Source of the DNA: Prototheca cutis
Taxonomy: Eukaryota > Chlorophyta > Trebouxiophyceae > Chlorellales > Chlorellaceae
Length of the DNA: 64,000 nucleotides
Direction: 5' to 3'
NCBI GenBank assembly: GCA_002897115.2
Contig: BCIH01000009.1
Coordinates: 43,226 to 107,225, forward strand
In this document: piece after piece, positions 54,770 through 64,000 of the stretch
How the letters are laid out: the number at the start of each line of letters is the position of its first letter
Position numbering within the stretch: the first letter of the stretch is position 1
Translations under genes and position numbers: made by a program
Notes under the pieces: generated by a model
Seen by the model: only the letters and a program-made list of their open reading frames with translations
Database searches by the model: none
What the model was told of the DNA's origin: nothing

Positions 54770-55110
54770 TGCATGTCATGGTTGGCGGCAGGACCCCCGG
54801 CACTGGCATCGAGGCCCAGAATCAGCATGGCCCCATCGCGTCCCGTGACACTCATGCCTGTGCCCAAGTTGCACCAGCATTGTGGAACAACAGGAGCCTG
54901 TCCCTGATTTGGGTCCCCACGAGGTCCAGTCTGCCTGCCAAGGGCTCAGAGCGGGTTCGTGCAGGGAGGAGGGGCCGAGCTGGGGCTAGGCCTCGGTGCG
55001 CCTCTGGCGCATGGAACAGGGAGCGGCAGCCGGCTTCCACCCACGATGGGCTCAGAGCGCTGTGCAGGGTGGGGTACTGGAATGCTCATGGGATCTTCTT
55101 CTAGCGCCCT
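54770..55110 (-). pseudogene. Degenerate copy of the SIP gene 5' end
   Basis: The block repeats the 5' coding region of the SIP gene at about 50605-51020. Shared pieces include the AMLILGLDA segment (54800-54850 here, MLILGLDAGAD in the parent) and PVPCARGAP (parent SVPCARGAP); 16-20 bp identities such as GAGGCCCAGAATCAGCATG occur in the same order and orientation. The copy lacks a block of about 100 bp in the middle, has frame breaks between conserved pieces and is not followed by RYKLWWQMP or any catalytic exon. I read it as a partial duplication now decayed. An alternative is an unrecognised gene sharing this 5' module. Confidence 0.6.
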
Positions 55111-55639
55111 GACATGCCCAGAGGACCCTCGAGGTAGACGTGTATGGCGAGTCAAGCGGTACAGGACTCCCGCCTGGAGGCCATGTGCCAGTCCTGCGGT
55201 AGCCCCACCTCGTCCCCCGCCCGGACGGCCCACACAGCTGCTCAGCCCCCGTACGTCGAAGAATGGTTGCCCGCGAGTGCGCTCCTTCCTGACCGCGTCC
55301 TGTTCTCAAACCGTGCTTTTGGTGCGGAATAAACATCCTCGTGCAGTCAGACAAGGAGGTGCTGCACGGGAGGGCCTGGAAGGGATTTTTGGAGATCGTA
55401 TTCCCCGACATGGCTGGTGGACGGATTCTGGATTCTCCGAGGCTTCACTGACAGGCCAACAGCCGCTATTACTGGCATTATTTGAGGACGGTGACATGTC
55501 TTTAATTCTGTTCCCGAGGATATGGTGCAGCTACTCGAGTGCAGCACCGAAATCGACCTGGCGAGTGTCGGGGGTTCGGGAGGCCTGTAATGGAGCAGCC
55601 CGCTGCAGCGTGGAGTGCGTCGTTCCAGTCCCCTAGACC
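55111..55639. other. Intergenic region upstream of EED
   Basis: The stretch between the SIP fragment and the EED start shows no supported exon. It should hold the EED promoter. Confidence 0.4.
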
Positions 55640-57895
55640 ATGGCACCGAGAAATGATGGTTCCAAGATCACATATCGACCAGTGGCCTGGTGCGAACCTT
55701 GTGCTCTCACCCGTCAAATGGTCAGGGCTGGCGCAGTGCTACTAGGTTGATCTGGCAACACCGAGCCTGGGCCCTGCTCCCGACCTGGTGCAGGCTGCAG
55801 GAGTCTCAGGGAAGCGCCATATTCTGCGTTGCGTTCAATCACTGCACTCCGGGCTTGGAGAACGTGTTTGCAAGCCTGAACGGATGCAGGGTGCGTGTGC
55901 AGGGGGTGCCTGGACACCTGCACCACTGCTATTGAAAGGGACCTGGCCGAGATTCCGCCACTCTATCTCTCGGAAGGCTTTCCATGACTCTGCATGTACG
56001 CATGGCCCCACATTCATCGCCCCACATCGACGCGACTGCCATCTACCCCCAACCCTTACAAAATACCAGGTCACTGTGTATGAGTGCGGGGAGGACGGCA
56101 CAGTCAAGGTGGTTCAGGCATTTGTGGACTCACAGGTGCGAGTCCAGCAGGTGATGGAGCGCCTTTTGTTATGCCATGGCACCGTGTTTTCTTCGTTCCA
56201 GGCAGACTGCTGGGACCTCTTCCCGAATGACATTCCCCCGACGGACAGACCCTCGCTTTTTTTTGCCAGACGGACGAAGACTACTATGTCTGTCAGTGGA
56301 CGGAGTCTGCGCCGACAGAGTCGGGCCCGGGCTGCCCCCTCCTCTTGATCGCCGGGAAACTGGGTAGTCTGCATGCCCTAGACGTGACCACCGGCAAGCT
56401 CCAAAAGGTAGGTTGCAGCGCCACGCACGGGAGCTGGCCTGATGTCTGTGGTGCCATTGTGTCGAAAGCAGAGCTCCAGGGGCCATGCATGCATGCTGGG
56501 CGCCCGGCCTTTTGTCCTGTCTGGTCGATGCCTCGTTCGAATGTGGCTTCATTCCCCCTTTCCACCCCACCCCACCTACAGACGCTGCTTGGCCATGGGG
56601 GTCCAATTAACGACATCGCAGTGCACCCTTCCCGACCGGGCCTGGTGGCCACGGCCAGCAAGGACCACACCGTGCGAGTGTGGAACCTGCACCGCGGCTG
56701 CCCCGTGTTCATCTGCCACGGCCCTGGCGGGCATGGCAACGAGGTGCTGTCCCTGGACTGGAAGCGGCTGGGCGGCGGGCTGCAGCTGGTGTCGGCGGGA
56801 ATGGACAGCGCCGTCAAGATTTGGTGCGTTGATGTTTGGATTATGTAATGGGGTACTTGGGTGGAGATTAGAGTACTTGGATGGGGGGAAGCGGGGTTGA
56901 AATGACATGTTCCCTGGCAGTGCGTAGTGTTCATCATGCAGAAGGGCATGCGGATGGATGGCAGGACGCTGCCTCGCTGCGCACCGTTCACCTCAACGTT
57001 CAAACCCGCCTTCAGTCGCACAGGGATTTCGGCAAGCACGCCGACGTGATCAAGGCCAGCGATGCGTGGTCGCCTGGGGCCAAGGAATTTGAGACACGAA
57101 TCGTGACCTTTCCAGCCTTTTCTGCCAGGGTGCGTGGGATGGGCGGAGTACCACGGCAGTTTCAAGTGGGGTCGTGATGAGGTCCGGTTTGGGCAGGCCA
57201 TGCTTGGAAGGAAGGGCAGAAGGCGGGTCGATCACCATCCGCAGCTTTGACGAGCGGTCCACCCAACAAATCAAGCCCCCAGATCCATGGTGCCTTCTCT
57301 TACGTGGACTGTGTGGGATGGGTGGGCGACCTGGTGCTTTCGAAATCTTCCGACAACAAGCTGCTGCTCTGGCTGCCAGACTTTGGTGGCCACAACCCAC
57401 GCAGCCTCCTCGACGCCCACTTCACCATCGTCCAGGTGACTGGGGGTCATGGATGGGTGGATTGGGGCTAGGCGATGATCTCCATGCCTGTATTCCCTCC
57501 TTTCTAGTCTCAGCCTCACCAGCGGTCTCTTCAACACCACCTCCCCCATCCCCGGACACACCTGAACATAACCTTCTCCAAACAAACAAAAATAGGAGTT
57601 GAGGCTGGAGCACTGCGAGAACATTTGGTGGGTGCGGTTTGGGCTGGACGGCGCTGCGTCCATGCTGGCCGTGGGCAATGCCCTGGGCCGGACGCTGGTG
57701 TACCGACTGGAGGAAGGTGCACGGTCTGCGGGGCCCGCGCTGCGCCTGCGCCCGGCAAACATGCATGCCCGGGACCGGGCGACGCCCCTGGGTCGCCAGG
57801 CTGCTCTGTCACGCTCGGGAGCCTGGATCGCCTGCGGCCACGATGGCGGCTACATCTCGGTCTATGCCAGCAGTGGCGAAGGGGGACAGGGTTGA
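55640..57895 (+). CDS. EED: Polycomb repressive complex 2 WD40 subunit EED/ESC/FIE
   Basis: Exons 55640-55689, 55794-55890, 56070-56135, 56270-56407 and 56582-56823 join in phase; at least three more follow to the stop at 57895, for about 430 aa. The N-terminus is MAPRNDGSKITYRPVAWLQE. WD40 segments follow: GSAIFCVAFNHC, VTVYECGEDGTVKVVQAFVD, DEDYYVCQWTE, LLGHGGPINDIAVHPSRPGL, VATASKDHTVRVWNLHRG, LVSAGMDSAVKIW, FSYVDCVGWVGDLVLSKSSD, NKLLLWLP and CENIWWVRFG. The order and the YVDC-RW-GD-ILSKS signature are diagnostic of ESC/FIE. It scaffolds EZH2-type H3K27 methyltransferase and reads H3K27me3 through an aromatic cage. The cage W-Y pair of animal EED (DIWY) reads NIWW here. A TGTAA signal lies 220 nt past the stop. 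Confidence 0.95.
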
Positions 57896-58114
57896 CCCGG
57901 TCTGCGACGTGCTGCACCGGTGGCAATCCTGCTGGTGCATCTCTCGTCTGTCAAGCGAAACTGACATCGCGCGCGGACGGTTGGTCCAGAGGAAGACGAG
58001 CCTCTTGCATTTCTCCGTCGATCGGCGTCAACGATAAGATACAGCGGCGCAGGGACTCGGGTTTGAGCATGCAAAGGGCATGTAGGCAAGATGCACCCCA
58101 TTGGTTCGACTGTT

Positions 58115-58119
58115 TGTAA
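58115..58119 (+). promoter_or_regulatory. TGTAA polyadenylation signal of EED
   Basis: It lies in the 262 bp convergent gap between EED and the membrane-protein gene, only 39 bp from the latter's stop. Confidence 0.55.
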
Positions 58120-58157
58120 GCCAGTGACATGCGAGGACGTGAAGCAGAAAAGCAAGT

Positions 58158-59954
58158 TTAGTGGGGCGTGCCCGGCAGGTCGGCCACCACGACCCCCCGC
58201 TGCGCCGCGCTGTGGTTGACGGCCCCTCGCGGCGGTGAAACGGCCGAGCTGGCTGCGTATGCATGGCTCGAGGGCCCCGTGTGCAGCGCGGCTTCTTCAT
58301 CCTCATCGTCATCCAGGGTGAAGGCGGTGGCGTAGATGCCTCCCCCGACGGGCTCGGTACGGGGCGGCCGGCCCTCGGGCACCGAGAGCACGCCCAGCTC
58401 TGTTGTGGTTTCCATGCCACCAGCTTCGTCCAGCACGAGGTAGGCGTTCCCCGCACGCATGCGGAACGTCCAGAGCAGCACGGCTGTGAACAGAAACTGG
58501 AGCCCGCCCTGGAGCGCCAAGATGACCCGGTCCACCACGGTGGGCACAAAAACAGGCAGAAAAATCACAAACAGTGTCGCGATGACGTACGCCGATACAC
58601 CATAGAAAAAGGTACGGAGCAGGCGAACCTTTTCCCGGAGCTCAACCCGCTCCTGCACCGTCTTGGGCTCGTCCTCGTTCTCTGCCCCTGTCGCGCCGTA
58701 CAGGTGCGATGCGTTTTGACCTTGCTCCAACAGCACCTGCGTCGGAATCGCGGTGTGACCCACGCCACCGCCTGTGGCGCCTGTCTGAGGTCGGGAGACG
58801 GGCAAGCCGTCGGCCGTCACGCCAACTGCCGCAGCGCTCTCCTCCTCCAGCATGGGGCCCTGGCCCTCCAGCCGAGCCCGCTCCTGCTGCACCGTCTCAA
58901 ACACATAAAACCAGGCCTGTCCAGAAGGGGGGGGGGGGGGGGGNTTTTTNCCCGCGTTCTTATGGGTCGTGCGTACGTTTTTGGGTGTGCCCTGGCTCCT
59001 GTTTTGGCTGACTTGTGTGCATTCTTACCAGGATAAAGGTCATCATGTTGGCCATGATGCAGATGAAGAAGACGAGACCCGTGCCGGCGCTCAGTTCCGC
59101 CTGTGGCGTGCAGTCCACGCCCGTGTTGTCGGCACCCTCCAGGCATACCACGGTGGTGGAAGCGTCAGAAAAGGCGTCGAAACCCTTGAGAGAATACATA
59201 ACGTAATCCACCACCAGGCTCGTCACAAAGAAAATCAACGGGATGAAGATGGCCACATTGCGGTGGGGGCCCAAGTCCTGGCGCGTGATGCTGCAGTGGG
59301 ATGAGCATGGACGTGTGTGGAGGGCGGGGGGAGGGGTTGTTGTGTGGGGGGTGTTGTCCAGGAGCAGCGTGCACAGCCATCGCGCCTGCGCCATCCAACA
59401 GCCATCACCTACCAGAAGCCGGCGGCGATGGCGATCAGGATCCAAATAAAGTAGGCATCGGCCAGGTCGGCGAAGAAGATGAACGCGCCAAACCACGCGG
59501 TCTGGGCCCAGTTGGGGGCCACCCCAGACAGGGTGTAGGCAAAGAGGAAGGTATCCCGCAGGACAAACAGGCCGGTGGCCCCGACCTGCGCACAGGACAA
59601 CGGATTGGCCGTTTCTAGTCTCGCATCAAGTGTCATTGGTCAGAGCCATGATGCGCAGCGGGGTGCCCGCCACCCGCTATGGCAGCCGTCGAACCAGAGG
59701 CCCCGCCTGGCCCATGCCGCTGAGGGGTGCCTCGCACTCACCAGTGCAGCGTAGAGCTGCCATCCCCTGGACCGCAGCTGCCTGTGACGGAGGCCATCAA
59801 GAATGGCCACTATCAGAAGCAGAGTCCACAGCGACCAGCGCGGGGCAATGTAGGCCACGTTGAGCCAGACCCTGCTGGCCATCGCGGCGCCTGCCTCGAG
59901 GGAGCGCCCGGCCCACGCGAGAGCTCGATCGCGAGCGTCTATGTCCTCTAGCAC
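58158..59954 (-). CDS. Seven-helix GOST/Lung-7TM-like membrane protein
   Basis: At least four exons encode seven hydrophobic segments: WSLWTLLLIVAILDGL; GLFVLRDTFLFAYTLSGV; WFGAFIFFADLADAYFIWIL; VAIFIPLIFFVTSLVVDYVM; GLVFFICIMANMMTFIL; FFYGVSAYVIATLFVIFLPV; and LALQGGLQFLFTAVLLWTF. The last helix is followed by RMRAGNAYLVLDE, resembling the FRPASDNPYLQL pattern after the last helix of GPR107/108 proteins. A long charged loop with QQERARLEGQGP precedes helix 6, and the C-terminal tail is Gly/Ala/Glu-rich. GOST proteins act in Golgi and post-Golgi traffic. The usual lumenal N-terminal beta domain is not found, so upstream exons may be missing: the frame is open to 59966 without a clear ATG, and Met at about 59884 is the first good internal start. 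The family call is tentative. Confidence 0.5.
58927..58950. repeat. Poly(G) tract with unresolved bases
   Basis: On the sense (minus) strand it is poly(C) ending about 10 nt before a 3' splice site. N occurs at 58944 and 58950. Confidence 0.85.
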
Positions 59955-60810
59955 TTCTTTTTGGGGGTTAGAACGTCATTGTTCAAGGTGTATGTCCTCT
60001 GAGACGCGGATCCGTCCGTCGCATAGGTTTTGCATTCGGGGCACGACCTCGAATAAAAAAAGCGATCTCAGATTTCCCAACACTGAGTTCGCTCCGACAA
60101 GGAAAGACCACGACTACTCGAGGGACAGTTGCACCTCCCACCCCAACAAGTTTCATTTGCAAAAGAGTACGATTCTGTGCAACATTCTTGCTCCTTCCCT
60201 CCATTTTTTGGTACCGTTATTGTTCATTGAACTGAGTTCATGCAGCTTCTGTGGGGAGCTTTTTATGGGTGGCTTGCCTCCTTGTTCAGCAGACTGTCAT
60301 GCGTTCGGGCCAGGTGCATCTACTCTTGGGATACACAAGGAGCAATGCAAAATGCAAGTACGAAGAGGCACTGTCGCATTGTGCACCGCCCAGCAAGTCT
60401 GAGGTGTCCACTGTTCCCACTGATGTTGGGATGCCATCCGATGCGGGGCACACTCTCAGCTGCCTCATTCGTGTGGCACATATTCCTATGAATGCAAGTA
60501 TTTCAAAAAATTGGATCTGTTCCATGACTCTTGTGCATTGGGCAAGACATGCCATCTGCTGCCCGCGCCGCCCCATGTGTGGCGAGTTGCAATCCAAAGG
60601 CGGCTGGCTCGAGGCCCATCAACACGGCGTCCGGAAATAGGCCAAGAAAGCGATCGATCTGCTAAGAACAATTGAAAGCAATTTTAAATTCAATCTTTCA
60701 GTACTTGATCGCCTGGGAAGCGTGACGTTCGCTGCCCTGGGGGAAAGGGTGTCGGAGTTGACTGTGGCCGACTCTTCGACGCTGGCCTAGACGTCTTGCA
60801 CACTGGCGCC
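59955..60810. other. Intergenic region, relatively AT-rich
   Basis: The 856 bp between the GOST-like gene (-) and the LC8 gene (+) may contain unrecognised 5' exons of the former and both promoters. Several open frames exist, but none has a recognisable motif. Confidence 0.4.
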
Positions 60811-61186
60811 ATGGCTGGGGGTTACCCCGCTGTCTCAGAGTGCACCATGTCGAAATCGGATCAGAGCGAGGCCATCGAGATGTGCACGTCTGCACTGGAC
60901 AAGCACGGGGACCACGTCGATAGAGCGGCCCAGGTGATCCGGGACAGCTTCGCCCGGCATTTCGGAGGAGGCGAGTGGCAAGTCGTCATCGGCTCTGGAT
61001 TCGCGTACAATGTCACTCACGAGGTTCGAAAGCGGGTTTTTCTCTTCACGTTGCTTGGCAGCTTGCTCCCTGGCAGCCACACCTCCCAGACCCATGTCAT
61101 CATCAGGCTTCCCTTCTCTGCAGACCGAGAGCTTGCTGTTCTTCTATGCCAGTGACAAGCTTGGCATTCTGGCTTGGAAGGTGTAG
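60811..61186 (+). CDS. Dynein light chain LC8-type
   Basis: Two exons, 60811-61023 and 61124-61186, total 276 nt for 91 aa, the LC8 length. The protein reads AVSECTMSKSDQSEAIEMCT, ALDKHGDHVDRAAQVIRDSF, GEWQVVIGSGFAYNVTHE and, after the splice, TESLLFFYASDKLGILAWKV. These align over the whole length with LC8 ([29 protein letters not shown]). The start at 60811 rather than 60847 is preferred because the residues before MSKSDQ align with the LC8 N-terminus. LC8 dimers clamp short linear motifs in dynein intermediate chain and many other partners. Whether this alga keeps flagella or cytoplasmic dynein cannot be judged here. Convergent with CDC16. Confidence 0.9.
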
Positions 61187-61655
61187 CTGAAGGCTGAAAG
61201 GGTCTTCCCTGTGTTGGTGGCGGGCTGCTTTTGACGGCAGGCCTGGTTGGTGCAAAGCAGAGTTTGCCCGCTTCTCCAGAACAGAGCTGGTGAGCCCCTC
61301 TCTCCTCCATGCGTGCACCCTCGTTCCGGAACAGTGCAAATGCTTTATAACCGCAAAGTTCCCATGGGCAAAAAAAAAAGCAAAAACAGTTCGTCACGGG
61401 GACTTCCCGCGTGGTCACCCACCGCAGTACTATTCCCGCCCAATCCAGCTTAATTGCCGAGGTCTAATGGGATCGGATGTTTTCTGGATGGTATGAACGA
61501 ACCATGTTGGTGTAGCGAATGATGCAATCTTTATGGAGGATCTGGACTCTGCCAACGAGCAATGTCTTGTTTCTGTTCCACCAAGGTGACCGAAACGCGA
61601 TGGAAATATTCGCTGGGCGGCATCAAATTGGTTACAGGCATGGCAAGGCGCGGAT
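61187..61655. other. Convergent intergenic region LC8 / CDC16
   Basis: 469 bp with the two 3' UTRs; no gene seen. Confidence 0.5.
61632..61636 (-). promoter_or_regulatory. TGTAA polyadenylation signal of CDC16/APC6
   Basis: TTACA on the + strand lies 20 nt past the CDC16 stop on the minus strand. Confidence 0.6.
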
Positions 61656-63927
61656 TCATGACACGGGCGTCTGGCAGTGGGCCAGGCCACCGGGCTCCGG
61701 CAGGGCCGCCATGAAGTCGTTAACGTCCTCTTCCACCGCCAGCGCCAGCATGTCTGCCGCAAACGTGTCCCCCGGATTTAATCCCAGTGCCTGCATGGTT
61801 GCGGTGGTGGGTGGGGTGGGGTTGAGTCCCACGATTGCCTCTCCTCGCCGGCCACCACCATTCCATCTCAGTACAGACGCTACACCCTGACGACCCACCC
61901 CATCCCTGCCAGTTCTCGTCTTACAATGTGGTACTCCTCCACGGCTTCGGCGGTTCGTCCCTGGAGGTGGAGTGTAAAGCCCAGTGCAGCGCGCGTGCCT
62001 GCTGCCTGGGGACGTAGCGCCGCTGCGGCCCGCAGCGCGGACACGGCCTCGTCCCACCTCCGGGCGCGCCGCAGCGCGTGTCCCAGATTGACCAGCAGCG
62101 GCTCTCTTGCACCGGCGCCCGCGCGGGGTGGCAGGCGTGCCAGGGCCACCCGAAACCATTGCGCCGCGACGTCCGGCTGCCGCCGCCGGTGTGCCAGCAG
62201 CCCGAGTTCATTGCACACGCCAGGGTCCGCAGGGCACAGCCTCTGAGCCTGCATGTTTGGTGGTGGGGGTGCTGCTGTTGTTACTGTCTCAGTTGTTGTG
62301 TGGCCACGCGCACGCGCGTGTCTGTGTGTGTGTGTGTGTGTTGGTGGGGAGAGAGTTGGGCGCATGCTGATGAGCGTGTGCGCTATGAATGAGTATGGGG
62401 GCTATGAAACAGAACAAATGGCCACCAATGGCCCCCAGGCAACCTGGAGGAGGACTTGTTCGGCGAGCTGGAGGTTGCTCATGGCAGCGTGCTGGCGCGC
62501 CATGCCCAGCAGGGGCTCGTGCATTCCTGGGAACAGGCGCCACGCACGGCGGTAGGCCCCCAGTGCCGCGTCGGCTTCGCCACACGCGGCCAGTGCCGCT
62601 CCCAGGCCGAGCCACGCAGGCGCAAAGCAGGCGTCAGCGCGGGTCGCGCGCGAGAAAGCGCGGCACGCCGCCTCCGCGCCCGCCCGTGGCGTCGTTGGGG
62701 TATTCACACTGGGCTCCAAGACTGAGCCTGTCGCCAGGTAGTAGCAGCCGACGGCGTACCAGCTGGACGCTGCCCCGGGCGACTCCTGCATCACCCTGTG
62801 TGCAAAGAGGAAGAGGTCCTCCTTGCGCCGCAGCGCCACGCCCGCCGCGCAGTGCGCCGGCAAGCACTGTGTGGCCAGCGGGTCCCGCTCCAGTGCCGCC
62901 TGCGTCAGCTCCCACGCCTCGGGGTATCGCCCACTGTGTGGAGGGGAGCATGTGGCCGTGCTGTTGGATGAGGGTTTTAGGGTTTAAGGTTGTGTGCGGG
63001 TTATGGGCGCTGGAGACCCTTGATGGCCATGAGATTTTAGGGTTTGACAGGTGTAAAGACAGACGGGGGCGCCCACCCACCACCCGACCACCACCTCGCA
63101 GGCGTACTTGTGACACAGCCAGTCGGCGTGGGCGGCGGAAACGTCGGTACTAGACCCGAGGCCCCAGCCGCTGGTCGGCGGCGGCCTCCCTGGAGTCGCC
63201 AGCGTTGCATCAGAGGACGAGCCCCCGATGGCATCATCACCACACCTTGGCTGCTGCTGCTGTTGCTGCCGAGAGCCCCGCTGCCGAGATGGCCCAAACC
63301 GGGAAGGCTGGTGGGACGCGGTGGTCGATGCTTGGAACTCAGCCAGACCACACCGTTGCTGCTGATTGTTGTTCTGATGGGTTTGCTCCAAAGCAGGTGT
63401 GAAAGGATCGGGGCCAGGCGTGCCGAGCGGCAACCCTGCACCACGCCTGTCGTCGGACCCTTCGCCCACTGGCGCCGGTGCCTCCAGCACAGCGATGGCG
63501 GCCTCGACGCCTGGACCGGGGTCGTGACGGCTAGACCGCGCGGCATAAAAGTCATGGAGCCAGGCCAGTTCCGGGGGCAGCGCCAGCGAGGACAACAGCT
63601 CGGCCTCCTCTACGGCGCCCAGCCGTGCCCCGGCCACAAGCGCCTGGAACGCCTCAAAGTTTGCCGGGTCGGCGGTCAGCGCCGCGCGGTACCACGCAGT
63701 ACCACGTGCAAAGTTTTCAGCCGCGTCAAACGCCCGAGCGCGCAGCAGGCAGATGCACGACAGGTGGGACACCGCGCCCGGCGGCTGGGCAGGCAGCAGG
63801 CCCAGGTTAAGTTCTGCTGGAGTCTCGGCACCGGGGCCCCCAAGCAGCTCCAGACACTCATCATGCTCCCCGCAAGCCAACAGACACCTGGCATTGTTGG
63901 CGCGAGGAAGGAGGGCGTTGAGTCCTG
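61656..63927 (-). CDS. CDC16: Anaphase-promoting complex subunit CDC16/APC6, 5' part missing
   Basis: The gene runs in from the right edge, where a poly(C) tract replaces the upstream exons. TPR helices are clear: NNARCLLACGEHDECLELLG; LRARAFDAAENFARGTAWYR; ALTADPANFEAFQALV; EEAELLSSLALP; LAWLHDFYAARSSRHDPG; SSWYAVGCYYLATG; FAPAWLGLGAALAACGEADA; HEPLLGMARQHAAMSNLQLA; VCNELGLLAHRR; PLLVNLGHALRRARRWDEAV; and FTLHLQGRTAEAVEEYH. The end is a DTFAADMLALAVEEDVNDFM segment. The CDC16-specific order of a short N-terminal solenoid, the EAF-LV/EE-LL/LP linker and the NELG TPR supports APC6 over CDC23 or CDC27. It is a scaffold subunit of the APC/C ubiquitin ligase. A Gln-rich insert lies around 63240-63400. 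Confidence 0.88.
62328..62341. repeat. Short (TG)n repeat preceded by CG/CA alternation
   Basis: An alternating purine-pyrimidine stretch lies in a CDC16 intron. Confidence 0.7.
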
Positions 63928-63953
63928 AAAGTGGAAAATGCTGCCCTTCAACG

Positions 63954-63957
<4 letters not shown>

Positions 63958-64000
<43 letters not shown>
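63958..64000. repeat. Poly(C) tract at the window edge
   Basis: At least 43 C reach the right end, about 40 nt upstream of a CDC16 acceptor (sense poly(G)). It hides the preceding exons. Confidence 0.9.

Overview
The window is nuclear DNA of a eukaryote, most likely a green alga of the Chlorella/Auxenochlorella/Prototheca kind (inference). The base composition is GC-rich. Nearly every gene is split by short GT-AG introns of about 90-350 nt. Many 3' ends carry the chlorophyte poly(A) signal TGTAA. The gene set is plant-like: an RWP-RK factor, a raffinose-synthase/alkaline alpha-galactosidase (SIP) gene, a GBPL-type GTPase, EED/FIE, a plant-style VID27 and a pherophorin-like wall protein. I found no rRNA, tRNA, transposon or CRISPR array.

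Layout from the left: the tail of a J-domain protein (+); exportin-4 (-); the AP-1/AP-2 beta adaptin (+); the SMNDC1/SPF30 splicing factor (-); a small four-helix membrane protein (+); a PX/coiled-coil EREX-like protein (+); a U1A/U2B'' snRNP protein (-); ribosomal protein S3 (+); a RELCH-like LisH/coiled-coil/HEAT protein (+); an RWP-RK protein (-); an unrecognised proline-rich protein (-); VPS23/TSG101 (+); VID27 (+); a RimO-type methylthiotransferase with a transit peptide (-); a HAPSTR1-like protein (+); a GBPL GTPase (-); SIP alpha-galactosidase (-) with MAD1 (+) nested inside one of its introns; a secreted GN-repeat/proline-rich wall protein (-); a broken copy of the SIP 5' end (-); EED/ESC/FIE (+); a seven-helix GOST-like membrane protein (-); an LC8 dynein light chain (+); and the 3' part of CDC16/APC6 (-).

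The genes alternate in strand, giving divergent pairs that share 420-640 bp and convergent pairs only 81-470 bp apart. Themes are housekeeping: vesicle traffic (beta adaptin, EREX, RELCH, VPS23, GOST), splicing (SPF30, U1A/U2B''), the cell cycle (MAD1, CDC16) and chromatin (EED). There is no operon-like pathway clustering.

The most interesting points are the MAD1-in-SIP nested gene, whose host exon junction joins in phase; a degenerate SIP 5' duplicate on the far side of the wall-protein gene; long poly(C)/poly(G) tracts placed strand-specifically next to splice sites; two introns that look GC-AG; and a wall protein combining Gly-Asn repeats with a proline-rich rod. Exon limits were worked out by eye from splice dinucleotides, reading phase and family alignment from memory. 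Those stated exactly join in phase; those given as 'about' do not have that check.
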